Below, piece by piece: positions 1 through 5,888 of a DNA stretch of 5,888 nt. Source of the stretch: Bacillota bacterium (lineage in GTDB: Bacteria > Bacillota > Clostridia > Peptostreptococcales > Anaerovoracaceae); the NCBI GenBank assembly GCA_017936025.1, contig JAGBGL010000012.1, positions 1-5,888 of the forward strand. The letters are read 5' to 3'. The stretch's first letter is position 1. Every line of letters begins with the position of its first letter. Below the pieces are notes generated by a model that searched no databases, had not been told where the DNA came from, and saw nothing but the letters and a program-made list of their open reading frames with translations. Made by a program: the position numbers and the translations under genes.

Positions 1-248
1 TCGTTTGTATAATCAGTATCTTCAACTACATCATGAAGCAGTCCTGCAACGATCGTATGCTCGTCCATTCCCAGCCCTGCGATGATTTCCGCAACGGCTA
101 TAGGATGAATGACATACGGCTCTCCTGATTTTCTGAGCTGACCGGCATGCTTTTCACATGCCAGGTCAAATGCTCTTCCTATCAGTTCAAGATCGTAATT
201 GGGATTGTATTCAGAAATTGTCTGTAAAAATTCTGCCCTCTTCTTCAT
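1..248 (-). CDS. rel: RelA/SpoT-family (p)ppGpp synthetase/hydrolase, N-terminal fragment (rest lies beyond the window)
   Basis: Bifunctional enzymes of this family make and degrade the alarmone (p)ppGpp in the cytoplasm. I translated 82 codons from the ATG at 248-246; the frame stays open to base 1, so only the start of the hydrolase (HD) domain is visible. The conserved block KHAGQLRKSGEPYVIHP (residues 33-49) and LLHDVVEDT (70-78) are diagnostic. Aligned by eye with the Streptococcus Rel hydrolase, R39, H48, H72-D73 and E76-D77 sit at the Mn-binding and catalytic positions, so hydrolase activity looks intact as far as it can be seen. The synthetase, TGS and ACT domains would lie outside. 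The start is supported by AGAGGAAG at 265-258. The gene begins 27 nt after the secDF stop with no terminator between, which suggests co-transcription. In many clostridia recJ and apt separate secDF from rel; here they are absent. Confidence 0.93.
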   Translation of the reverse strand, partial: MKKRAEFLQTISEYNPNYDLELIGRAFDLACEKHAGQLRKSGEPYVIHPIAVAEIIAGLGMDEHTIVAGLLHDVVEDTDYTN

Positions 249-275
249 AGGTTATATCTTCCTCTTGTCTTTAGA

Positions 276-2501
276 TTATTTTTCAGCTTTCGCTTTTCTT
301 GCTTTCTTTTTCTTTTCAACATCACGCAGATATTTGCTTCCGTGTTTTCTATGAGCGAATTCGTAATACAGCGGGCTGCAGATCGTGATGGATGATGCTG
401 CACCTACCAGAACACCGATCATCAGAGGAATAGTGAATTCTCTGATTGCTTCGCCGCCCATGATTACCAGAGGAATCATAACGATGAAAGTTGTTGCAGA
501 AGTCATCATGGATCTTCCCAGAGTCTGCGTTACACTGTTGTCGACCAGTTCTTCAGTGTTGCCGCGTTTTGCATATTTAATATTTTCACGTATTCTGTCA
601 AAGATTACTATCGTGTCATTTATAGAGTAACCTACTACAGTAAGTATACCCGCAATGAACGGATTGTTTACCTGCACCTGGAATATTGCATAGAACGCAA
701 TTACCAGAAGTACGTCATGAAGAACGCCTGCCAGGGCTGCACCGCCGAATTTCCATTCAGAGAATCTGAGTCTGATATAAATCAGCATGCATATTGCAGA
801 GAGCAGTATAGCTTTGATAGCATTATTTCTCAGTTCTTTTCCTACTGATGGTCCGAACAGTTCATGAGCAAGGACATCTTCATCTTCAAATCCGAAATCT
901 TCCTGCAGAGTTGCGATCACTGCTGCTCTTTCATCTTTATCTAAAGCCACTGTTGTACGGATAATAACTTCTTCGTTATTTTCTCCGGAATATACGATTT
1001 CAGCATCCAGGTCATATTCTTTTAAAGACTGTTTGACTTCTTTTTCAGAAACCTGTTTACCCATATCGATCTGCATCATTGTACCGCCCGTAAAGTCGAT
1101 ACCGTAATTCAGTCCTTTGATCAGTCCAAAGCCCAGGCCGATCACAAGAATGATGCATGTAACAGCATAGAATTTCTTTCTATGTTTAACAAAGTGGAGA
1201 TCTTTTTTGATTGTAAATGTAGTTGTGTTGTCTTCTTTAACGCCGAAGAATTTCTTAGCACTGAACTTCTTGCTTTCAGCGATGATTTCAACAAATATTC
1301 TTGTTACGATAACGGCTGTGAACAGGCTGACAATAATACCGATCATCAGTGTCCATGCAAAGCCTTTTACTGTACTTGTTCCGATCTGGTACAGGATAAC
1401 CGCTGCGATCAGAGTTGTTACCTGAGAGTCGATAACTGTTTTCATCGCACGTTTAAATCCGTTGTGAACTGCAAGTTTAGTACTTTTGCCTGCAGACATT
1501 TCTTCACGGATTCTCGCAAAGATTACTACGTTAGCATCCACGGCCATACCGATACCAAGGATGATACCTGCGATACCAGGCAGTGTCAGTACGCTTCCTA
1601 CTGCAGCCATTATGTTCAGCAGAATAACAACATACAGAAGCAATGCCAGATTTGCTACCAGACCCAGGAGTCTGTATCCCACGATCATAAGAATGAATAC
1701 CAGTATCAGTCCGATTATACCTGCGATGATGCTGTTTTCCATTGCATCGACACCGAGTTTAGCTGTCTGTACAGAAGATGTGATTTCAACCAGTTCTACA
1801 GGCAGTGCGCCGCCTCTGATCAGAGCAGCCAGATTAGTTGCTTCTTCCTGAGTGAACTGTCCTGTGATTTTACACTGTCCGCCTGCGATAGGTTCATTTA
1901 CTCTAGGTGCGGAAATGATCTGGCCATCCAGAATAATCATGATCGCTTTGCTGTCAACACCTTCGATCATTGACGTTACTCCGCCCTGATATGCTGTTGT
2001 TGTTGCGTTTGCAAACAGGTCAGCGCCTTCGCTGTCGAACACCAGATTTACTGCGTATCCGCCATCCTGTGCTGTTCCTGTGGAAGCATCTTTAACATTG
2101 CTTCCGTCCAGAACTATTGTTCCGTCAGCCAGAGCAAACTGCAGCTGTGCGGTACGTCCGATCTGTTCGATCGCTTCGTCTGCATTTTCAGCACCCGGAA
2201 GCTCTATTCTTATACGTTTTTCACCTTCTATTGTAACTATTGGTTCAGCCAGGCCCATCTGGTTTACACGTTCTTCAATAACCGCCTGAGTCTGTTCCAT
2301 AAGTTCTCTGAGTTCTTCTCCTTCAAGGTCAGTCTGTGCTTCCATTACAACATAAACACCGCCCTTGATATCAAGGCCCAGTTTGATTTTGTCCTTTGTA
2401 GGTTCAACTGCATCTCCTAATCCGAATGCTGTCAGGTACCATGCAAAAGCTGTAATGATGATAATTAAAACTGCCAATACTTTTTTCAGCTTGTAACTCA
2501 T
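276..2501 (-). CDS. secDF: Fused protein translocase subunit SecDF
   Basis: SecDF is an RND-superfamily membrane protein that associates with SecYEG and uses the ion gradient to pull translocating proteins across the membrane. The 741-residue product is a SecD-SecF fusion, close to the length of Bacillus SecDF. The SecD half has TM1 at about 8-27, the LGLDIKGG motif at 41-48, an external P1 region to about 250, and TM2-6 at about 257-406, with GMAVDANVVIFARIREE at 318-334 (D322 is the presumed ion-coupling Asp). A charged linker (about 410-440) leads to the SecF half: TM7 442-462, YGIDFTGG 466-473, GPSVGKEL 550-557, LHDV 594-597, SINDTIVIFDRIREN 626-640, and TM8-12 to about 711. The C-terminus is Lys-rich, as expected for a cytoplasmic tail. 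The ATG is preceded by GGAGG (2510-2506) with a short 4-nt spacing. rel follows at 27 nt. Confidence 0.97.
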   Translation of the reverse strand: MSYKLKKVLAVLIIIITAFAWYLTAFGLGDAVEPTKDKIKLGLDIKGGVYVVMEAQTDLEGEELRELMEQTQAVIEERVNQMGLAEPIVTIEGEKRIRIELPGAENADEAIEQIGRTAQLQFALADGTIVLDGSNVKDASTGTAQDGGYAVNLVFDSEGADLFANATTTAYQGGVTSMIEGVDSKAIMIILDGQIISAPRVNEPIAGGQCKITGQFTQEEATNLAALIRGGALPVELVEITSSVQTAKLGVDAMENSIIAGIIGLILVFILMIVGYRLLGLVANLALLLYVVILLNIMAAVGSVLTLPGIAGIILGIGMAVDANVVIFARIREEMSAGKSTKLAVHNGFKRAMKTVIDSQVTTLIAAVILYQIGTSTVKGFAWTLMIGIIVSLFTAVIVTRIFVEIIAESKKFSAKKFFGVKEDNTTTFTIKKDLHFVKHRKKFYAVTCIILVIGLGFGLIKGLNYGIDFTGGTMMQIDMGKQVSEKEVKQSLKEYDLDAEIVYSGENNEEVIIRTTVALDKDERAAVIATLQEDFGFEDEDVLAHELFGPSVGKELRNNAIKAILLSAICMLIYIRLRFSEWKFGGAALAGVLHDVLLVIAFYAIFQVQVNNPFIAGILTVVGYSINDTIVIFDRIRENIKYAKRGNTEELVDNSVTQTLGRSMMTSATTFIVMIPLVIMGGEAIREFTIPLMIGVLVGAASSITICSPLYYEFAHRKHGSKYLRDVEKKKKARKAKAEK

Positions 2502-2536
2502 AATTCCTCCATTTTGTCTTTAGTATTTTATATGTA

Positions 2537-2557
2537 GGCAATATTATCGCCATAATA
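2537..2557 (-). promoter_or_regulatory. Overlapping inverted repeats in the secDF leader
   Basis: Within the predicted secDF leader, two small inverted repeats share bases. One is GGCGATAATATTGCC (2551-2537; 6-bp stem with one G-U pair, 3-nt loop). The other is TATTATGGCGATAATA (2557-2542; 6-bp stem, 4-nt loop). They cannot form together in one RNA. They could be a protein operator, a weak RNA switch or chance symmetry in AT-rich DNA; nothing in the sequence decides between these. Confidence 0.2.
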
Positions 2558-2572
2558 ATAAATATCCTAAAT

Positions 2573-2601
2573 ATTTTACTACTTTTTCTGAGTTTTCACA
2601 A
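2573..2601 (-). promoter_or_regulatory. Candidate sigma-A promoter for secDF
   Basis: Reading the minus strand, TTGTGA (2601-2596, 4/6 to TTGACA) is followed after exactly 17 nt by TAAAAT (2578-2573, 5/6 to TATAAT). Transcription would begin near 2566 and give a leader of about 65 nt before the secDF ATG. It lies in the 131-nt gap after the small membrane protein gene, so secDF and rel probably have a start site of their own. I assigned it by consensus only. Confidence 0.5.
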
Positions 2602-2632
2602 GGGCAAACACGTTGATTTTTCGACATTTCTG

Positions 2633-3001
2633 TTACTTTTTAATGTTGGCGCCCACTATTCCGCCGGCAGAGCCTGACAGCATTGGAATTATGTACGGAA
2701 TCTGCAGTATTCCTGATACATCTATGTCCCGGCAGAATACAATTGATACTATGATATATACCGCAATAACTATAGAAACTGCAATCGCTGTACCTGTCAG
2801 AACACCGGTCTTTTCTGTAATACATGCCGCAAATATTCCTGCTGCAAAACATACGATTCCAAGAGATATTATAAGAATCCAGTACCCGTATTTCTCAGGT
2901 AAAGATGTGCAGCTTATAATCAGACAGCAAACCAGAGATAACAAAAAAAATGCAGCGACAGCCGCCGCTGCCGTACATATAAACCTTATAATTATTTTCA
3001 T
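2633..3001 (-). CDS. Small integral membrane protein, TIGR04086/YrzE-like
   Basis: This 122-residue protein is almost entirely hydrophobic. Four membrane segments are visible at about 7-30, 41-61, 66-89 and 97-118, joined by short loops, with a basic end (KK). Glycine-rich helices (GIFAACITEKTGVLTG at 55-70) and the closing SGSAGGIVGANIKK (109-122) resemble the TIGR04086 family of small Firmicutes membrane proteins, which I recall as usually encoded next to yajC; the position here agrees. No enzymatic motif is present and the biochemical role is unknown. A link to the Sec translocon is inferred from neighbours only. The ATG has a very good ribosome site, AGAGGGGG at 3017-3010, 8 nt upstream. 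A terminator after yajC separates it from that gene, and a weak promoter lies just upstream. No terminator is visible after its stop. Confidence 0.82.
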   Translation of the reverse strand: MKIIIRFICTAAAAVAAFFLLSLVCCLIISCTSLPEKYGYWILIISLGIVCFAAGIFAACITEKTGVLTGTAIAVSIVIAVYIIVSIVFCRDIDVSGILQIPYIIPMLSGSAGGIVGANIKK

Positions 3002-3024
3002 ACTCTTATCCCCCTCTGTGCACT

Positions 3025-3053
3025 ATATTACTTTTTGTGAATATATAGAACAA
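3025..3053 (-). promoter_or_regulatory. Weak candidate promoter for the small membrane protein gene
   Basis: TTGTTC (3053-3048, 3/6 to the -35 consensus) and TAATAT (3030-3025, 4/6 to the -10 consensus) are spaced by 17 nt on the minus strand. They lie downstream of the yajC terminator and just ahead of the ribosome site. The leader would be only about 17 nt. The match is modest; its placement immediately after a terminator is what makes it plausible. Confidence 0.35.
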
Positions 3054-3079
3054 AGGAATACACAGACAGAATTTGAGAT

Positions 3080-3109
3080 AAAAAAAGACGCTCCGCAGGG
3101 AACGTCTTT
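3080..3109 (-). terminator. Rho-independent terminator after yajC
   Basis: Fifteen nucleotides past the yajC stop, the minus strand reads AAAGACGTTCC, loop CTGC, GGAGCGTCTTT, then more T, giving seven T in a row (3086-3080). The 11-bp stem is complete with a single G-U pair. Read on the plus strand the same position becomes a C-A mismatch and there is no T tract after the hairpin, so it acts for minus-strand transcription. It ends the tRNA-Leu/yajC unit, or attenuates reading into the next gene. Confidence 0.88.
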
Positions 3110-3124
3110 CGTGTTTTATGCTTT

Positions 3125-3589
3125 TTATTTTTCTTCTTCAGTAGCAGGTGCTTCTTCAGTAGCAGGTGCTTCTTCAGCAGCTTCTTCAACTGCATCTTCA
3201 ACTGGTGCTTCTTCAGCAACTGGAGTTTCTTCTACAACTTCTTCAGTCTTTTTGCCCAGTCTCTTTGGCATTTTTTTCTTTGGTGCCTCTTCTTCAGCAG
3301 CCTCAGTCTTTGCCTTAGGTGCATCCTTAGCGTTTACTACTTTGGAGATAGACCATCTCATCATTTCGAATTTAACTTTGTCTGCTCCAACCTGGATAAC
3401 CAGTGTTTCTTCTTTAGTCTTTACAACTTTACCGCAGATACCGCCGATTGTGATTACTTCATCTCCAACCTGAATAGCGTTTCTCATTGCATTTACTTCT
3501 TTTTCTCTCTTCTTCTGAGGTCTAATCAGCAGGAAATACATGATCAGCAGAAGTAAAATTAAAGGTAATAAAGTACCAAAACTTCCCAT
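3125..3589 (-). CDS. yajC: Preprotein translocase subunit YajC with long acidic C-terminal tail
   Basis: YajC is a small single-span membrane protein of the Sec holotranslocon that associates with SecDF. The 154-residue product has one membrane segment at about 6-22, the hallmark RPQKKREKE right after it (23-31), and the compact cytoplasmic domain with VGDEVITIGGICGKV (41-55) ending near residue 85. The conserved part is thus normal, but about 65 further residues follow: a basic patch (104-114, 7 of 11 Lys/Arg), then a tail of Glu, Ala, Pro and Val in which 17 of residues 115-154 are acidic. E. coli YajC is 110 residues and lacks such a tail. The end of the tail is encoded by an 18-bp tandem duplication. 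The start has an ideal AAGGAGG at 3605-3599. The gene lies 41 nt after a tRNA with no promoter or terminator seen between, and is closed by a strong terminator. Confidence 0.96.
   Translation of the reverse strand: MGSFGTLLPLILLLLIMYFLLIRPQKKREKEVNAMRNAIQVGDEVITIGGICGKVVKTKEETLVIQVGADKVKFEMMRWSISKVVNAKDAPKAKTEAAEEEAPKKKMPKRLGKKTEEVVEETPVAEEAPVEDAVEEAAEEAPATEEAPATEEEK
3133..3180 (-). repeat. 18-bp tandem repeat at the 3' end of yajC
   Basis: The unit CTTCTTCAGTAGCAGGTG (plus strand) occurs twice back to back at 3133-3150 and 3151-3168, and its first ten bases recur at 3169-3178. It is in frame and encodes the hexapeptide APATEE repeated in the acidic tail. Diverged versions continue upstream in the same tail. 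The exact identity of the two copies suggests a recent duplication, and the copy number may vary between strains. Confidence 0.85.
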
Positions 3590-3630
3590 AATAATAAGCC
3601 TCCTTAATAATTTTTAATCTCAAACGATTA

Positions 3631-3717
3631 TGGTGCCGGCGATGGGGGTCGAACCCATACGGTGTTGCCACCAAGGGATTTTGAGTCCCTCACGTCTGCC
3701 AATTCCATCACGCCGGC
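3631..3717 (-). tRNA. tRNA-Leu (anticodon CAA)
   Basis: The minus strand folds as a complete 87-nt class II tRNA with the 3' CCA encoded. The acceptor stem GCCGGCG (3717-3711) pairs with CGCCGGC followed by the discriminator A and CCA. The anticodon stem GGGA/TCCC encloses CTCAAAA, giving anticodon CAA, which reads the leucine codon UUG. The long variable arm TGGTG-GCAA-CACCG is typical of tRNA-Leu, and the T arm is ATGGG-TTCGACC-CCCAT. A promoter lies directly upstream, and yajC starts 41 nt downstream with no terminator between, so the primary transcript is probably a tRNA-mRNA that is processed. No duplicated tRNA end or integrase gene is present to suggest use as an attachment site. Confidence 0.97.
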
Positions 3718-3728
3718 GTAATGCAATT

Positions 3729-3757
3729 ATTATAGCACACGTGTTTTTATTAAGCAA
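3729..3757 (-). promoter_or_regulatory. Promoter of tRNA-Leu (and probably yajC)
   Basis: The minus strand has a perfect -10 TATAAT (3734-3729) preceded by TGC, which makes an extended -10. TTGCTT (3757-3752, 3/6) lies at a 17-nt spacing as the -35. Transcription would begin near 3722, about five nucleotides before the mature tRNA 5' end, which is the usual arrangement for a tRNA gene. It falls in the 62-nt gap after the RND gene, in which I see no terminator. Confidence 0.78.
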
Positions 3758-3779
3758 GAAAATACTTCAGATACAGACT

Positions 3780-5864
3780 TTATGCGTCCACTACTTCCAT
3801 ATCTTCTTTTTTAATTTTAACCATATGTTTTTTGCTGAGCAGGCTGTACATAACAGGAACTACTATCAGCGTCATTAATGTTGCATACAGCAGTCCGCCT
3901 ATCGAAACAATAGCAACAGGCTGTACCATCTCAGCACCTTCACCGAATCCGAGTGCCATAGGAATAAGTCCTAAAACAGTAGTAGCTGCTGTCATCAGTA
4001 CCGGACGGATTCTTACTACGCCGGCTTCTATGATAGCCTCTCTTCTTTCCATTTCTTCTTCAAGACGGAATCTGTTTATCGTATCAACCAGTACGATACC
4101 GTTATTTACAATGATACCGACCAGCATGACAAATCCTACCATGGCGATAATGCTGACTTCAAATCCGGAGATCAGCAGCGCCAGCATACCTCCTGTGAAT
4201 GCCAGAGGGATCGTAAACATTACAATGAACGGTGATCTTAATGACTGGAACTGTGCAACCATTATAAGGTATACAAGGAGCATGCCCAGTACCAGCAGCA
4301 GAAGCATCTGTTTCATGGCGTCCATGATAGTTTCATTTTCACCCTGGAATTCAACGGTCGTACCTTTAGGCAGATCCAGTTTTTCCACTGCATCCTTGGC
4401 ATCGTTTGTAACATGTGTAATGTTGTATCCGTCTTCCAGAACTCCTCCGACAGTAAGCACTCTCTTCAGGCCTTCATGATTTATTACTTCCAGAGCCTTA
4501 CCTTCTTTGATTTCAGCGATATCAGTCAGTTTGATCTTTTCGGAAGCGCCGCTCTGGCCGCTTAATGAAATCTCCATATTTTCGAGATCTGTTCTGGACA
4601 TCGTTTCTTCTTCACTGCCGGATACTATTACATCAGTACCTGTACCGTTTTTAGTAATAGCAGTCGCTGTCTTGCTTGAAGAAAGCTGTCCGGCAATATC
4701 GGCATAAACCTGTGCTACTGTAAGCCCATGTTCCATTGCTTTGTTTTTATCGATACTGATCTGAAGTTTAGGGGTACTGTTTTCATCGAGGTCAGTAATT
4801 TCAGTCAGCCCATCCACCTTTTTCAGTTCAGATGTAACCTTCACAGCTGTATCACGCAGCGTGTCAAGATCATCGCTGTATATTTTGATCTGGACACCGG
4901 AACCGCCCATCAGATCCATGATGTCTGTGGAACCTAATGCAGTGACTTCACAATTATACTTTTTACCGAATGATTCGATTTCTTTGCTTATTTCATCCAC
5001 ATGATCCAGTTCTCCGTCCTTCAGTATCACATACATCGATACTGCTGTGACATCTTTTGCAGAGCCCGTTGAAATTCCAAGTGTTCCTGCTGTGTCGCTC
5101 GCAAGCATTGCGCCGACTGTTTCTACTTCATCATGCTTCAGCATTGCTTCTGTAACAGCATCCGATACTTCTGCTGTTTCAGTAAGTTCGCTGTCTTCAG
5201 GCATCTGTATAGTTACACTTATCTGCGGACTTGCCATTTCAGGCATGTACGCAAATCCTCTTGCAAGTCCTGCTCCGCATGAACCTATGAGAAGAACTAC
5301 AGCTGCAATAAGAACAAGTTTTCTGTGATCAAGAGCATATGCAATTATTTCACGGTATTTAGTCAGGATACGGCTTTCGTGGCTGAGTACGGCATTTTTT
5401 GTTTCGCCGACAAGGAAAGTTCTTGCCATTGCCGGTACCAGTGTGAGTGCGATTATAAGGCTGGCCATCAGAGAGTATCCGATCGTCAGCGCCATGTCTG
5501 TAAATATCTGTCTTGTAAGACCATCTACAAATACGATCGGAACAAATACACATACGGTTGTAAGTGTAGAAGCCGTAATAGCACCTGACATCTGTGCCGC
5601 CCCGGAAATGGCGGCCTGTATCCGGTTATATCCCAGTGCCCTGAGCCTGTATATGTTTTCGACGACTACAATCGAGTTGTCGACCAGCATCCCTACTCCT
5701 ACTGCAAGTCCGGACAGAGATATCATGTTAAGCGTAACTCCTGAAAAATACATCAGAGCGATCGCAAACAGCACACTGATAGGAATACTGATGGCTGTAA
5801 TTGCTGTAGGACGTATATCTCTCAGGAAAAACCAGAGAATAAGAATCGCAAAAAGTGCGCCCAG
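3780..5864 (-). CDS. AcrB/SwrC-like RND efflux permease, 5' end missing at contig edge
   Basis: Proton-driven export permease of the RND (HAE-1-like) family in the cytoplasmic membrane; the substrate cannot be told from sequence. About 694 genomic codons remain of a protein usually near 1,030, so TM1 and the first porter region are lost. Counting from codon 5879-5877 as 1, the rest of the N-terminal membrane domain (TM2-6) spans about 7-152, with the TM4 motif GVGMLVDNSIVVVENIYR (61-78). TM7 is about 186-206, the second extracytoplasmic region about 210-515, and TM8-12 about 519-680, with GIIVNNGIVLVDTINR (588-603) in TM10. Compared with E. coli AcrB, the D407-D408 pair reads D-N and the TM10 Lys (K940) is Asn, as I recall is common in Gram-positive relatives. 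The frame is open to the window end, but bases beyond 5864 are adapter, so no real start codon is present. A membrane-fusion partner might lie on the missing side. Confidence 0.93.
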   Translation of the reverse strand: MGALFAILILWFFLRDIRPTAITAISIPISVLFAIALMYFSGVTLNMISLSGLAVGVGMLVDNSIVVVENIYRLRALGYNRIQAAISGAAQMSGAITASTLTTVCVFVPIVFVDGLTRQIFTDMALTIGYSLMASLIIALTLVPAMARTFLVGETKNAVLSHESRILTKYREIIAYALDHRKLVLIAAVVLLIGSCGAGLARGFAYMPEMASPQISVTIQMPEDSELTETAEVSDAVTEAMLKHDEVETVGAMLASDTAGTLGISTGSAKDVTAVSMYVILKDGELDHVDEISKEIESFGKKYNCEVTALGSTDIMDLMGGSGVQIKIYSDDLDTLRDTAVKVTSELKKVDGLTEITDLDENSTPKLQISIDKNKAMEHGLTVAQVYADIAGQLSSSKTATAITKNGTGTDVIVSGSEEETMSRTDLENMEISLSGQSGASEKIKLTDIAEIKEGKALEVINHEGLKRVLTVGGVLEDGYNITHVTNDAKDAVEKLDLPKGTTVEFQGENETIMDAMKQMLLLLVLGMLLVYLIMVAQFQSLRSPFIVMFTIPLAFTGGMLALLISGFEVSIIAMVGFVMLVGIIVNNGIVLVDTINRFRLEEEMERREAIIEAGVVRIRPVLMTAATTVLGLIPMALGFGEGAEMVQPVAIVSIGGLLYATLMTLIVVPVMYSLLSKKHMVKIKKEDMEVVDA

Positions 5865-5888
5865 AGATCGGACGAGCACACGTCTGAA
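5865..5888. other. Illumina TruSeq adapter sequence at the contig end (artefact)
   Basis: The plus strand here starts AGATCGGA and ends ACGTCTGAA. It matches the start of the standard TruSeq Read 2 side adapter at 23 of 24 positions, the exception being C instead of A at 5873. It runs to the final base. This is untrimmed read-through, not chromosome. The apparent GTG start at 5879-5877 and the first five codons of the RND frame (V-L-V-R-S) derive from it. Confidence 0.95.

Noticed and set aside
1182..1973. 263-codon open frame on the plus strand inside secDF
   Set aside because: It lies wholly antisense to a clearly identified gene, its translation is rich in Cys, Asp and Tyr with no known domain, and no ribosome site or promoter supports it.
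2404..2553. 49-codon minus-strand frame starting in the secDF leader and overlapping the secDF start out of frame, as a possible regulatory leader peptide
   Set aside because: Its only upstream purine run (AGGA) is 11 nt away, the composition is unremarkable and no arrest-like motif is recognisable; more likely chance.
2602..2632. Terminator after the small membrane protein gene
   Set aside because: Only short imperfect inverted repeats with no following T tract; not distinguishable from chance.
3028..3219. 63-codon minus-strand frame rich in Lys and Leu overlapping the end of yajC
   Set aside because: It is a shifted reading of the yajC repeat, with no ribosome site, and it runs through the terminator hairpin.
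2613..3473. 286-codon open frame on the plus strand across the small membrane protein gene and yajC
   Set aside because: It is antisense to two supported genes and crosses the yajC terminator region; its Ser/Ala-rich part is just the reverse of the Glu/Ala repeat of YajC.
3631..3717. tRNA-Leu as an integration site of a mobile element
   Set aside because: No direct repeat of the tRNA 3' end and no integrase or foreign-looking genes nearby; the neighbours are conserved housekeeping genes.
3718..3779. Terminator between the RND gene and tRNA-Leu
   Set aside because: I found no stable hairpin followed by a T tract; the gap is explained by the tRNA promoter.
5877..5879. GTG as the start codon of the RND permease
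   Set aside because: It lies within the adapter sequence, and the protein would lack about a third of the family's length.

Overview
This is a 5.9 kb stretch of moderately AT-rich bacterial chromosome in which every supported gene lies on the minus strand, so transcription runs from high to low coordinates. The content fits a low-GC Gram-positive (Firmicutes), probably a member of the Clostridia. The reasons are the fused SecDF protein, a small four-helix protein of the TIGR04086/YrzE type beside yajC, strong AGGAGG-like ribosome binding sites, sigma-A-like promoters and an adjacent rel gene. The genus cannot be fixed from this sequence. Apart from the truncated efflux pump the genes are conserved housekeeping functions.

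Layout in the direction of transcription: (1) 5864-3780, the C-terminal two thirds of an AcrB/SwrC-like RND permease whose 5' part is missing. (2) 3734-3631, a tRNA-Leu(CAA) gene behind a good promoter with an extended -10. (3) 3589-3125, yajC with a long acidic tail, followed by an intrinsic terminator at 3109-3080. (4) 3001-2633, a small integral membrane protein, probably with its own weak promoter. (5) 2501-276, secDF as a single fused gene behind its own candidate promoter and a leader of about 65 nt. (6) 248-1, the first 82 codons of a Rel-type (p)ppGpp synthetase/hydrolase, cut by the window edge.

Functionally the centre of the window is a protein-export cluster. YajC and SecDF form the accessory part of the Sec translocon, with SecDF using the ion gradient to pull secreted proteins out of SecYEG. 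The small membrane protein between them is a recurrent neighbour of yajC of unknown role. rel follows secDF by only 27 nt with no terminator, so stringent-response control is probably co-transcribed with the secretion motor. No terminator is visible between the tRNA and yajC, so yajC is probably expressed from the tRNA promoter.

The last 24 bases (5865-5888) are not genomic. They match the common Illumina TruSeq adapter at 23 of 24 positions. The right edge is therefore a contig end with adapter read-through, and the apparent GTG start of the RND gene lies inside the adapter. I found no undescribed system, CRISPR array, insertion sequence or prophage in this window. The most useful observations are the adapter tail, the tRNA-yajC transcription unit and the terminator inside the secretion cluster.
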